Assembly (NCBI GenBank): GCA_045601285.1
Contig: JAZRZJ010000034.1
Coordinates: 1 to 20,735, forward strand
DNA: 20,735 nt
From: F23-B02 sp045601285
GTDB lineage: Bacteria > Bacillota > Clostridia > Oscillospirales > Oscillospiraceae
Direction: 5' to 3'
In this document: positions 14,108 through 20,735 of the stretch, one piece after another
Numbering within the stretch: the first letter of the stretch is position 1
How the letters are laid out: each line of letters starts with the position of its first letter
Program-made: the position numbers and the translations under genes
Notes under the pieces: generated by a model
What the model saw: the letters and a program-made list of their open reading frames with translations, nothing else
What the model was told of the DNA's origin: nothing
The model's database searches: none

Positions 14108-14151
14108 GAATAATAATCCCCCGGCTACGCCGGGGGATTATTATTCTTATT
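14103..14151. terminator. Bidirectional terminator between dapA and the TIGR01440 gene
   Basis: A perfect 23-bp inverted repeat (14103-14125 with 14129-14151) around a 3-base loop TAC, with a GC core CCCCCGGC. It contains the dapA stop codon and touches the stop codon of the convergent gene, serving both strands. Confidence 0.9.
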
Positions 14152-14693
14152 TATTCAGGATAATGCGCTCTTACTCCTCCGATAAGCTTCGGGCGGGTAA
14201 ATGCTGCGTTTACATGAGCTTCCCCGATTTGCTTTACTTCAAGTCTCAGAGGTACAGCAACATCGCGAAGGTGCATTCCGATGAGAGTGTTGCCTATATC
14301 AAGTCCGGCTTTTGCACGGACACGCTCAACAACAACCGGGTCTGACATTCTGTCATATGCCGCGGCAGCAAATGAGCCGCCTGCCTTTGGCACAGGTCTT
14401 ACGCATACCTCATCATACATATATTTCTCCGCAGCCTCACGTTCAATGACAAGCGCTCTGTTCAGATGCTCACAGCACTGTGCCGCGAGGTACAGACCTT
14501 TTTCACTAAGCAGCGGAAGAATTGCCTCGATAACGGCTATGCCGGTTTCCGGCGATGATCCTTTGCCGATTTTGCTGCCCAGAATTTCACTGGAGGAACA
14601 GCCCACAACAACAATATCACCCACTTTTAAATTAGAGTGTTCAATAAGTTCCGTCATTGCGGAAACGGCTTCTTTTCTTATTTGTTCATACAT
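14151..14693 (-). CDS. TIGR01440 / UPF0340 family protein (YwlG-like)
   Basis: A 180-residue protein, the same length as B. subtilis YwlG as I recall it. Characteristic segments are VGCSSSEILGSKIGKGSS (34-51), AAQCCEHLNRALVIE with its CEH, PKAGGSFAAAAYD, and the C-terminal DVAVPLRLEVKQIGEAHVNAAFTRPKLIGGVRAHY. The family is conserved in Firmicutes but has no established function. The ATG at 14693 is chosen because GGAGAT lies about 8 bases upstream and family members begin MYEQIRKE; an in-frame ATG three codons earlier is badly placed. It is single, with a SigA-type promoter whose -35 overlaps that of the divergent DUF3048 gene. Confidence 0.88.
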   Translation of the reverse strand: MYEQIRKEAVSAMTELIEHSNLKVGDIVVVGCSSSEILGSKIGKGSSPETGIAVIEAILPLLSEKGLYLAAQCCEHLNRALVIEREAAEKYMYDEVCVRPVPKAGGSFAAAAYDRMSDPVVVERVRAKAGLDIGNTLIGMHLRDVAVPLRLEVKQIGEAHVNAAFTRPKLIGGVRAHYPE

Positions 14694-14712
14694 GATTATC
14701 ATCTCCGAAAAT

Positions 14713-14741
14713 AATATATCACAATCTCAATTATTTGACAA
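14713..14741 (-). promoter_or_regulatory. SigA-type promoter of the TIGR01440 gene
   Basis: On the minus strand TTGTCA (14736-14741) and TATATT (14713-14718) are 17 bases apart. The -35 box is almost the same base pairs as the -35 of the divergent lipoprotein promoter. Confidence 0.65.
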
Positions 14742-14763
14742 TAGACCGTCTATGTAGTATTAT
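14735..14763 (+). promoter_or_regulatory. SigA-type promoter of the DUF3048 lipoprotein gene
   Basis: A perfect TTGACA (14735-14740) and TATTAT (14758-14763) with a 17-base spacer. The spacer contains the 13-base palindrome ATAGACCGTCTAT (14741-14753; 6-bp arms), a plausible operator. Confidence 0.7.
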
Positions 14764-14802
14764 TATATCGTTAATTTTCTACCGATTGTGAGGTAATATA
14801 AC

Positions 14803-15897
14803 ATGAAAAGATATATTTCGCTTCTTCTCGCGCTCATGATGTGCTGCTTCCTTTTTACCGGCTGCGGCGCTCCGGAGGAAGATTCGTCCGAGCCTCCCAC
14901 GGTTGAGGTTGAAGGTCTGAAGGTCCAGGAAGTTGTAGCGGGCACTATCAATCCGCTCACCGGCGAGCAGATCGACAAAGACATCAGCGATATGCGTCCC
15001 TACTGCGTTATGATTAATAACCACCCCGATGCACGTCCCTGCGCAGGTCTTTCTCAGGCTTCAATCGTATATGAGGTTGTTGTTGAAGGCGGTATCACTC
15101 GTCTTATGGCCGTATTTAATGACATTGACGGCATCACTCTCGGCTCCATTCGCAGCTGCCGTCCCTATTATCTGAGTCTTGCCCAGTCCTACGATGCGAT
15201 CTATGTTCACGCAGGCGGCAGTGAGCAGGGCTACTCCGATATCAAATCCCTCGGCATTGACAACATCGACGGTGTACGCGGTTACAGAAACGGCGAGGCA
15301 TCAAGCTACTACCGTGACAGCAACAGAAAGAGCCTCGGCGTTAATATTGAGCATACGCTCTTTGCTGACGGCGCAAAGCTGGCGGCATTTGCCCGCAGCA
15401 ACTACACCATGACCCATGCAAGCGGTTTTGACACGACATACGGTCTTCTCTTCAGCCCCGAGGCAGCAACACAGTGCAGTAAGTCTGCTACCACCATCAT
15501 GACCAGCTTCAGCGGCTGGTACTCCTCCGTTCTCAAGTATGATTCCGCCAAGAACTGCTACAATCTCTTCATGAGCGATAAGGAATACATAGACGATGTT
15601 GAAACCGGCAGCACCGCAGATGACGTTTCAATCGATTTTACAAATGTAATTATTCTCGATGTACCCACAAAGTCCATCGACGGCTACGGACGTCAGGCAA
15701 TGGAAGTAACGGGCTCAGGCACCGGTTATTTCTGCTGCGGCGGCAAGTACGTTGAAATCAAGTGGGAGCGCGCTGACCGCAGTGACAACTTCCATTACTT
15801 CCTTGCAGACGGAACTCCTCTCGCCCTCGGCGTCGGCAAAACCTATGTCGGCATCGCTGACTTCGATCAGTTCGGCGGCGCAGTCTTCTCCGCATAA
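14803..15897 (+). CDS. DUF3048 domain lipoprotein (YerB-like)
   Basis: A 364-residue secreted lipoprotein. The signal peptide ends in the lipobox FTGC, giving lipidation at C21. A short acidic linker (EEDSSEPPTVEVE) leads to a DUF3048 N-terminal domain (about 48-210) with NPLTGE, RPYCVMINNHPDARPCAGLSQ, the YEVVVEGGITRLMAVF strand and GSIRSCRPYYL, and a C-terminal DUF3048_C domain (about 230-364) ending in GKTYVGIAD. B. subtilis YerB belongs to the family; its function is not established. GAGGT lies 8 bases before the ATG. Codons are strongly C-ending (ctc, ttc, atc), suggesting high expression. It is monocistronic, with its own promoter and terminator. Confidence 0.9.
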   Translation: MKRYISLLLALMMCCFLFTGCGAPEEDSSEPPTVEVEGLKVQEVVAGTINPLTGEQIDKDISDMRPYCVMINNHPDARPCAGLSQASIVYEVVVEGGITRLMAVFNDIDGITLGSIRSCRPYYLSLAQSYDAIYVHAGGSEQGYSDIKSLGIDNIDGVRGYRNGEASSYYRDSNRKSLGVNIEHTLFADGAKLAAFARSNYTMTHASGFDTTYGLLFSPEAATQCSKSATTIMTSFSGWYSSVLKYDSAKNCYNLFMSDKEYIDDVETGSTADDVSIDFTNVIILDVPTKSIDGYGRQAMEVTGSGTGYFCCGGKYVEIKWERADRSDNFHYFLADGTPLALGVGKTYVGIADFDQFGGAVFSA

Positions 15898-15909
15898 AAA
15901 TAAACACAC

Positions 15910-15941
15910 AAAAAAGCAGCTCCGACAGGAGCTGCTTTTTT
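15910..15941. terminator. Bidirectional terminator between DUF3048 and yebC
   Basis: A 14-bp perfect stem (15910-15923 with 15928-15941), loop GACA, core GCAGCTCC. It has A6 on one side and T6 on the other, so it works for both convergent genes. Confidence 0.92.
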
Positions 15942-15956
15942 CATGCAATAATGAAC

Positions 15957-16691
15957 TTACTCTTCCCAGTTGTGCCATACGTTCTGGACATCGTCATTGT
16001 CCTCGAACATATCAAGCATCTTCTGAAGATTCTTGATGTCATCCTCATTGGTAAGCTTGATGTAGCCGTTTTGAGGAAGCATTTCCACCTGCGCGGAAAG
16101 AAGCTTGTAGCCTGCGGCAGTAATCGCATCTGCAACGGGAACAACGTCATCAGGCTTGGTGTAAACAACAAAGGTTTCACCGTCGGGCTCAAAGTCGTCT
16201 GCACCCGCGTCGAGAACTTCCATCATGACGGTATCCTCGTCAAGCTCTTCGTCCTCGTTGTCGATAACGATAACGCCCTTCTTGTCGAAGGACCAGGAAA
16301 CGCAGTTTGCGGCACCCATGTTTCCGCCGTACTTATCAAAGTAATGGCGCATTTCGCCTGCGGTACGGTTGCGGTTATCGGTCATAGTCTCAACGATAAT
16401 AGCAACGCCCTGAGGACCGTAGCCTTCGTAAACAATCTTTTCGTAGTTGTCGGTGCTGCCTGCGCCGAGGGCCTTGTCTATGGTGCGCTTGATGTTGTCG
16501 TTAGGCATATTTGCAGCCTTTGCCTTGGTGATAACAGCTGCCAGACGGGAGTTGTTATTGGGGTCGCCGCTGCCGCCTTCCTTGACTGCAACAATCATTT
16601 CACGTGCGATTTTGGTGAATGCCTGCGCGCGCTTTGCGTCAGCAGCACCCTTGGTTTTCTGTATATTGTGCCATTTGGAATGTCCGGACAT
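15957..16691 (-). CDS. yebC: YebC/PmpR family protein (TACO1 homologue)
   Basis: A member of the universal YebC/PmpR family. Some members were described as DNA-binding regulators; more recent work links bacterial and mitochondrial (TACO1) members to relief of ribosome stalling at proline-rich stretches. It is 244 residues and starts with the invariant MSGHSKWHNIQKTKGAADAKRAQ. It continues through NNSRLAAVITKAKAANMPNDNIKRTIDKA, YEGYGPQGVAIIVETMTDNRNRTAGEMRHYFDKYGGNMG and an acidic third domain. AAGGAG precedes the ATG, with a rather long spacer of about 11 bases. It is commonly next to ruvC; here the two are about 9 kb apart on the same strand. Codon choice suggests strong expression. Confidence 0.96.
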   Translation of the reverse strand: MSGHSKWHNIQKTKGAADAKRAQAFTKIAREMIVAVKEGGSGDPNNNSRLAAVITKAKAANMPNDNIKRTIDKALGAGSTDNYEKIVYEGYGPQGVAIIVETMTDNRNRTAGEMRHYFDKYGGNMGAANCVSWSFDKKGVIVIDNEDEELDEDTVMMEVLDAGADDFEPDGETFVVYTKPDDVVPVADAITAAGYKLLSAQVEMLPQNGYIKLTNEDDIKNLQKMLDMFEDNDDVQNVWHNWEE

Positions 16692-16736
16692 TTTATTACA
16701 GCTCCTTAAAAGTTTATTACAAAATTAACGGCAATT

Positions 16737-16765
16737 ATTTTATCATATTATGCCTTATTATACAA
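16737..16765 (-). promoter_or_regulatory. Possible SigA-type promoter of yebC
   Basis: On the minus strand TTGTAT (16760-16765) and TAAAAT (16737-16742) are 17 bases apart, with an extended -10 TG. It lies just beyond the DUF1015 gene, where no terminator is seen. Confidence 0.45.
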
Positions 16766-16772
16766 GATAAAG

Positions 16773-18005
16773 TTACTTAATTTTACGGCATTCAAGATAG
16801 TAACGCTTGTCGGGACCGTGACCGATGGAAAAGCTCTTCTTGGGGAATGATCCACTGTTCATTACAGAAGTGAACAGCTCGGATTTTTCCATTTTGGGAA
16901 GAAGGATTCCCGCACAATTCGGTTTTGATGCAAAGCCTGCACACTCTTCATCTCCGTGGATATAGTCAATGTATCCGCCGTGATCTTTCCTATAGCTTAC
17001 GCAAAATTCCTCACATTTACCTATGAGCTCACCGATGGTAAGTCCCGAAAGCTTTGCCGTCTTACTGCCCTTTTCGGTTATAAGTACAATTTCTTTATCG
17101 CCCTTTTCGTCAAAACCGAGATAGCCTTCCGCGGCCTCGAAAAATTCATCAGCTTCAGTTTCGAATATCACCTTGTGAATTGGCTCAAATACAATTGACT
17201 CGTCATGGATATTCACAACCTCGGCAAGAGCAAATCTTGCAGGGTGATTCTCCCATTCAGACTCGGGAAGCCGGGACTTGACAGAGTTCCAGTATTTCTT
17301 TGCCGCGGCAATGCTGTGGTTGCCGTCACCCATGGCAAAGATTATTGGGTTTTCGACGGCACCGTACTTGCTCTCAACAACTGAAGCATCTGCAAGCTGT
17401 TCAAAGCTTTCCGAAACCGCTGCTGCGTCCTTTGCAAGCCAGCCGCAGATATGTCCTCCGCCCTGCATAAGCTCAAAATCATAGAGCTTTTCGCCTTTTT
17501 CAGCCTTGCCGATAACGCTGTCCGAGGGGTCGTCAATAAACAGCATTATGTGCGGCATCTCAAGCAGTGCCTTTTCGCGAACCTTTACGCGAGGCGGCAG
17601 TCTGTCCTCAACGGTATGCTCCGTTGCGCGTACAGGGACACTTGCATTATCCGACCAGTCATAGCAATCGAGGTCAACGATTCCCATTATACCGCTGCGC
17701 ACGCTGCCGTCAGCCAGCTTGCGCTCAACGATTATGTAGGAGTTTTTATACTCCGCAAAAATGCCGTCGTCAAGATACTGCGCCATAACGCTGTAAATCT
17801 TTTCGCTTTCAACCTCGGCATCTTTGAATGAAAGCTCAGCCTCGGGAATGATCATGCGAAGCGCTGAGGGCTCGTCACCCACAAGCTCATAAGCCTTTTT
17901 CCAATAATCAAGGTCAGAAGTGAACTGGTCGCAGGCGACAACACTCCATGCTTCAATCTTTTTTACATCAGGTATAAGTATGTCAGCAGGTCTGAAAATT
18001 TTCAT
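16773..18005 (-). CDS. DUF1015 family protein
   Basis: A 410-residue cytosolic protein of the DUF1015 family. Visible landmarks are the opening RPADILIPDV and CDQFTSDLDYW, the segment VRATEHTVEDRLPPR (125-139) and the signature FAMGDGNHSIAAAKKYW (223-239), equivalent to the usual ADGHHR/GDGNHR loop. The C-terminus has SIGHGPDKRYYLECRK. No enzymatic activity is firmly assigned to bacterial members; a nucleotide or phosphate transfer role has been suggested by fold relationships, which I cannot confirm. The ATG at 18005 is chosen because GGGGG lies 7 bases upstream; the longer frame has no site. It starts 14 bases after glpK, so it is co-transcribed with glycerol kinase. Confidence 0.82.
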   Translation of the reverse strand: MKIFRPADILIPDVKKIEAWSVVACDQFTSDLDYWKKAYELVGDEPSALRMIIPEAELSFKDAEVESEKIYSVMAQYLDDGIFAEYKNSYIIVERKLADGSVRSGIMGIVDLDCYDWSDNASVPVRATEHTVEDRLPPRVKVREKALLEMPHIMLFIDDPSDSVIGKAEKGEKLYDFELMQGGGHICGWLAKDAAAVSESFEQLADASVVESKYGAVENPIIFAMGDGNHSIAAAKKYWNSVKSRLPESEWENHPARFALAEVVNIHDESIVFEPIHKVIFETEADEFFEAAEGYLGFDEKGDKEIVLITEKGSKTAKLSGLTIGELIGKCEEFCVSYRKDHGGYIDYIHGDEECAGFASKPNCAGILLPKMEKSELFTSVMNSGSFPKKSFSIGHGPDKRYYLECRKIK

Positions 18006-18019
18006 TGCGGTTCCCCCGT

Positions 18020-19522
18020 TTACTCTTCCCACTTGCTTGCACGGTCAACTGCACGCAGCCATGTACCGTGGAGCTTCTCGGCCTCCTCTTTTGTCATTTC
18101 AGGCATGAATACTCTGTCAGACTTACGGAGAGTTATAATCTCGGAAATGTCCTTCCAAACGCCAGTTGCAAGACCTGCGAGGAACGCAGCGCCAAACGCC
18201 GTTGTTTCAACCATTTTGGGTCTGTCAATGGGCTTCTGAAGTACGTCAGCCTGGAACTGCATCATAAAATTATTGACAGAGGCACCGCCGTCAACGCGGA
18301 GAACGGAAAGCTCGCTGTCTGCGTCCTTATCCATGGCATCAAGCAGATCCTTGACCTGATACGCAATGCCTTCAAGTGCCGCTCTTGCAATGTGCGCCTT
18401 TGTGCTGCCTCTTGTAAGGCCCACAATTGCGCCGCGGGCATACATATCCCATCTGGGTGCGCCGAGGCCGGTAAATGCGGAAACAAGATAAACGCCGCCG
18501 TTATCTTCAACACTTGTTGCAAGCGATTCAACCTCAGAGGCGCTGTTGATTATACCCACTTCATCTCTGAGCCACTGAATTGAGCTGCCGGCATTAAACA
18601 CGCTGCCTTCAAGGGCATAGGTGGTTTCGCCGTTAATTGACCATGCAACACTTGTGACAAGGCCGCCGGTGCTGCGCACGGACTGGGAGCCGGTGTTCAT
18701 AAGCGTAAAACAGCCGGTGCCGTAGGTGTTCTTTGCCTGACCGGGCATGATGCAGCCCTGACCGAACAGAGCCGCCGCCTGATCGCCTGCGCTGCCGCAT
18801 ACGGGCACGCCCGCAAGCATTTCAAGGCCGCTGATGCCTTCCGCAACATGACCGTAAACCATAGAGGAGGGAACGGGTGTGGGCAGCATTGACATGGGAA
18901 TGCCGAGGCGCTCGCAAAGCTTTTCGTCCCACTGCAGCTTATCAATATCAAATATCATAGTGCGGGAGCAGTTTGAGTAGTCGGAAACGTGCGCTTTGCC
19001 GCCGGTCAGATTCCAGATAAGCCAGCAGTCAATTGTTCCGAAAAGCAGCTCGCCGCGTTCTGCCCGTTCTCGTACACCGGGAACGTTGTCGAGAATCCAT
19101 TTAATTTTGGTTCCGGAGAAGTAAGCATCAATAAGCAGACCGGTCTTCTCGGTTACATAGTCTCCAAGACCCTCTGCCGCAAGCTCATCACAGATGGAGG
19201 CGGTTCTTCTGCACTGCCATACGATTGCATTATAAACGGGCTTGCCGGTTTTTTTATCCCAGACAATTGTGGTTTCACGCTGATTTGTTATGCCGATGCC
19301 TGCTATGTCCGTGGGCGAAAGTCCGCTCTTTTCAAAGGCGGCGGCAACCGCACGAAGCTGGGTATCGAGAATTACCATAGGATCATGCTCAACCCAACCG
19401 GGCTTGGGATAAATCTGCGGGAAAGGATACTGACCGACAGTTACGGGGGTACCCTTGGAGTCAAAGATAATCGCTCTGGAACTTGTAGTTCCCTGGTCAA
19501 GCGCAATAATGTAGCCGTTCAT
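18020..19522 (-). CDS. glpK: Glycerol kinase
   Basis: GlpK phosphorylates glycerol to sn-glycerol 3-phosphate, feeding glycolysis and phospholipid synthesis. It has 500 residues in the FGGY fold. DQGTTSSR (9-16) is the phosphate-binding loop, R82-E83 (NQRETT) and W102 contact glycerol, the catalytic-base Asp is in SAGDQAAALFGQ (about D247), and KNTYGTGCF (264-272) is the adenosine motif. The segment before SAGDQ (VAEGISGLEMLAGVP) lacks the YHFFG histidine that PTS phosphorylates in Bacillus and Enterococcus. GGAGG precedes the ATG. It is divergent from a lipase-like hydrolase. glpF and glpD are not in the window. Confidence 0.97.
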   Translation of the reverse strand: MNGYIIALDQGTTSSRAIIFDSKGTPVTVGQYPFPQIYPKPGWVEHDPMVILDTQLRAVAAAFEKSGLSPTDIAGIGITNQRETTIVWDKKTGKPVYNAIVWQCRRTASICDELAAEGLGDYVTEKTGLLIDAYFSGTKIKWILDNVPGVRERAERGELLFGTIDCWLIWNLTGGKAHVSDYSNCSRTMIFDIDKLQWDEKLCERLGIPMSMLPTPVPSSMVYGHVAEGISGLEMLAGVPVCGSAGDQAAALFGQGCIMPGQAKNTYGTGCFTLMNTGSQSVRSTGGLVTSVAWSINGETTYALEGSVFNAGSSIQWLRDEVGIINSASEVESLATSVEDNGGVYLVSAFTGLGAPRWDMYARGAIVGLTRGSTKAHIARAALEGIAYQVKDLLDAMDKDADSELSVLRVDGGASVNNFMMQFQADVLQKPIDRPKMVETTAFGAAFLAGLATGVWKDISEIITLRKSDRVFMPEMTKEEAEKLHGTWLRAVDRASKWEE

Positions 19523-19543
19523 TGCTTATCCTCCAGTTTTTTA

Positions 19544-19572
19544 TTGACTAAAATGACATTAAAGACTAAAAT
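19544..19572 (+). promoter_or_regulatory. Promoter of the alpha/beta hydrolase gene with overlapping 9-bp repeats
   Basis: TTGACT (19544-19549) and TAAAAT (19567-19572) have a 17-base spacer. GACTAAAAT occurs at 19546-19554 and 19564-19572, with a related GACATTAAA between, a 9-base period covering both promoter boxes. It could be an operator shared with glpK. The glpK promoter itself was not clear. Confidence 0.55.
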
Positions 19573-19616
19573 ATTATTATCTTTTAATATAATAACACAT
19601 GAGGAGGATAATTTCC

Positions 19617-20546
19617 ATGCCTACTTTCAGAGATTTTTATTTTGACTCCAGCACCGGCAAGAACAAGCTCCACGCACGCATCTGCATTCCCGACGGCGAG
19701 CCTCGCGCAATTGTTCAGATTGCACACGGTATCGCAGAGTATATCGAGCGCTATGACGATTTTATGATGTTCCTTGCATCAAACGGCATCATTGCTGTCG
19801 GCGATGACCACCTCGGACACGGCAAAAGTATCACCGAGGAAAACCAGAAGGGCTTCTTTGCCGATGAAAACGGCTGGGACTACGCTGTGTGCGATGAGGA
19901 AATTCTGCGCAGCGCCATGAGCGTCAATTACCCCGGTCTGCCCCAGATTCTCTTCGGTCACAGCATGGGCAGCTTCCTTGCACGTACCCACCTCATAAAA
20001 TATCCCGGTGCATTCAAGGCGGCAATCATCAGCGGCACCGGTAATCAGGGCAAGGCTCTCGTAACCGGCGGTCTTACAATGGGCAACGCGGTTGTCGGGC
20101 TTAAGGGTCCCCATCATTACAGCGACTTCCTCAACAACCTTGCCTTCGGCAGCTATAACAAGATTTACGAAAACGCAAAGACCACTCATGACTGGCTTAG
20201 CCGTGACGAAGAGGTTGTTGCAAAGTACATCGCCGATCCTCTCTGCGGCTTTGTTCCCAGCTGCAGTCTTTTCCGTGATATGATGGTAGGTGTAAGCTTC
20301 ATCACAAACACAAAGAATCTTCCCACAATGGACAAGGACGTTCCCGTTTACTTCATGTCCGGCTCCATGGACCCTGTCGGCGAATGCGGCAAGGGCGTAA
20401 AGATCGCCTTTGAAAACTTTAAGAAGGCCGGCATGAAAGATGTCAGCATGAAGCTTTATGAAGGCGGCCGTCACGAAATGCTCAACGAGATTAACAAAGA
20501 TGAGGTCTACGCCGATATTCTTGAATGGATTAACAGCAAAATCTGA
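19617..20546 (+). CDS. Alpha/beta hydrolase, monoacylglycerol lipase-like (serine aminopeptidase S33 family)
   Basis: A 309-residue cytosolic alpha/beta hydrolase without a signal peptide. The nucleophile elbow GHSMGS has Ser116, the acid is probably D252 (SGSMDPVG) and the base H286 (GGRHEML). The oxyanion segment is AHGIAEYIERYDDF (37-50), typical of the lysophospholipase/monoglyceride lipase branch (the 'HGxxEHxxRY' pattern), followed by DHLGHGKS. A lid region lies at about 150-235. The likely reaction is hydrolysis of monoacylglycerol or lysophospholipid, releasing glycerol or a glycerol derivative; the divergent glpK supports this, but the substrate is not shown by sequence. GAGGAGG lies 9 bases before the ATG; an ATG six codons earlier would overlap that site. 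Codons are strongly C-ending. Confidence 0.88.
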   Translation: MPTFRDFYFDSSTGKNKLHARICIPDGEPRAIVQIAHGIAEYIERYDDFMMFLASNGIIAVGDDHLGHGKSITEENQKGFFADENGWDYAVCDEEILRSAMSVNYPGLPQILFGHSMGSFLARTHLIKYPGAFKAAIISGTGNQGKALVTGGLTMGNAVVGLKGPHHYSDFLNNLAFGSYNKIYENAKTTHDWLSRDEEVVAKYIADPLCGFVPSCSLFRDMMVGVSFITNTKNLPTMDKDVPVYFMSGSMDPVGECGKGVKIAFENFKKAGMKDVSMKLYEGGRHEMLNEINKDEVYADILEWINSKI

Positions 20547-20560
20547 TTTTACATATAATA

Positions 20561-20591
20561 AAGCTCCTCAGAATGAAATTCTGAGGAGCTT
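20561..20591 (+). terminator. Intrinsic terminator of the alpha/beta hydrolase gene
   Basis: A 14-bp perfect stem (20561-20574 with 20578-20591), loop GAA, followed by ATTATTGT. It begins 14 bases past the stop. Confidence 0.85.
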
Positions 20592-20606
20592 ATTATTGTA
20601 AACGAA

Positions 20607-20629
20607 AACTCCCGGCTGTGCCGGGAGTT
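20607..20629. terminator. Second GC-rich hairpin, orientation unclear
   Basis: A 10-bp perfect stem AACTCCCGGC/GCCGGGAGTT with a 3-base loop. On plus it is followed by C and A6, not T. On minus it is followed by TTTTCGTTT, so it would suit a minus-strand transcript, but no minus-strand gene is visible to its right. It may be a back-up terminator or part of the leader of the next gene. Confidence 0.5.
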
Positions 20630-20645
20630 CAAAAAAGCTTAAGCG

Positions 20646-20717
20646 GTGAGGAATAAAAAACTCCTTATGGTAAGATGTAAGTGCGGCCTGACAACTGCAC
20701 AAGACAAACATAAGGAG
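20646..20717 (+). promoter_or_regulatory. Leader with mutually exclusive hairpins over the Shine-Dalgarno
   Basis: CTCCTTATG (20661-20669) is perfectly complementary to CATAAGGAG (20709-20717), which contains the Shine-Dalgarno of the gene starting at 20727. The same CTCCTTA can instead pair with TGAGGA (20647-20652; one G-T wobble). This resembles an anti-SD / anti-anti-SD switch. No known riboswitch class is recognised. Confidence 0.35.
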
Positions 20718-20726
20718 GACATTCGG

Positions 20727-20735
20727 ATGGCGAAT
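20727..20735 (+). CDS. Start of an unidentified gene cut by the window edge
   Basis: Only ATG GCG AAT (Met-Ala-Asn) is present. The start is credible because AAGGAGG lies nine bases upstream. Three residues do not allow identification. Ribosomal protein S20 commonly begins MAN, but so do many others, so no function is claimed. Confidence 0.5.

Noticed and set aside
15951..16709. Long open frame (about 250 codons) on the plus strand antisense to yebC
   Set aside because: It lies fully opposite a highly conserved gene, has no ribosome-binding site and shows no family resemblance; it is a codon-bias shadow.
19779..20474. Open frame of about 230 codons antisense to the alpha/beta hydrolase
   Set aside because: Shadow of a gene with strongly C-ending codons, which removes stops on the opposite strand.
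20649..20665. preQ1-I riboswitch suggested by the A-rich AATAAAAAACT near queuosine genes
   Set aside because: The required upstream stem-loop with a C-rich loop pairing to the tail is not present, and queA/tgt lie 9 kb away on the other strand.

Overview
This is a gene-dense chromosomal segment from a spore-forming member of the Firmicutes. It probably comes from a gut Clostridia lineage (Oscillospiraceae/Ruminococcaceae-like, by inference only). The evidence is the presence of spoIVA, a SigH-type sigma factor, a SpoIID-family protein and a SpoIIM-like protein, the synteny blocks ruvC-ruvA-ruvB and queA-tgt-yajC, strong AAGGAGG-type ribosome-binding sites, and short spacers with many intrinsic terminators. 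I see no rRNA, tRNA, CRISPR array, insertion sequence or prophage.

Layout. Most genes are on the minus strand, so they read from right to left. From the left end: the first codons of a likely PLP aminotransferase, then spoIVA, nif3-like and trmK, a DUF1858 mini-protein, a double zinc-ribbon protein, sigH, the ruvCAB operon, and xerD with an upstream five-helix membrane protein (SpoIIM-like). A gene-poor stretch of about 300 bp follows, holding tandem XerD half-site-like (dif-like) sequences. Next comes the operon spoIID-like, queA, tgt, yajC, TIGR04086. A plus-strand dapA faces a TIGR01440 (YwlG-like) gene across a 49-base perfect hairpin. A plus-strand DUF3048 lipoprotein then faces yebC. 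The last block is glpK followed by DUF1015 (minus), divergent from a monoacylglycerol-lipase-like alpha/beta hydrolase (plus). At the right edge a further plus-strand gene begins behind a structured leader.

Functional themes. (1) Endospore formation: SigH for the entry decision, SpoIID and SpoIIM of the engulfment machinery, SpoIVA as coat base layer, with a near-consensus SigE-type promoter in front of spoIVA. (2) Chromosome maintenance: RuvABC junction processing and XerD dimer resolution. (3) tRNA modification: QueA and Tgt (queuosine) and TrmK (m1A22). (4) Protein export accessory: YajC. (5) Lysine/diaminopimelate synthesis: DapA. (6) Glycerol or acylglycerol use: GlpK with the divergent lipase-like hydrolase.

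The window is mostly housekeeping. I did not find a clear new multi-gene system. The observations most worth checking are regulatory: a terminator hairpin whose 3' arm contains the downstream Shine-Dalgarno, the dif-like repeats upstream of the xerD operon, divergent promoters sharing one -35 box, and a leader with mutually exclusive hairpins at the right edge. Promoters and hairpins were found by eye; no search or folding program was run.
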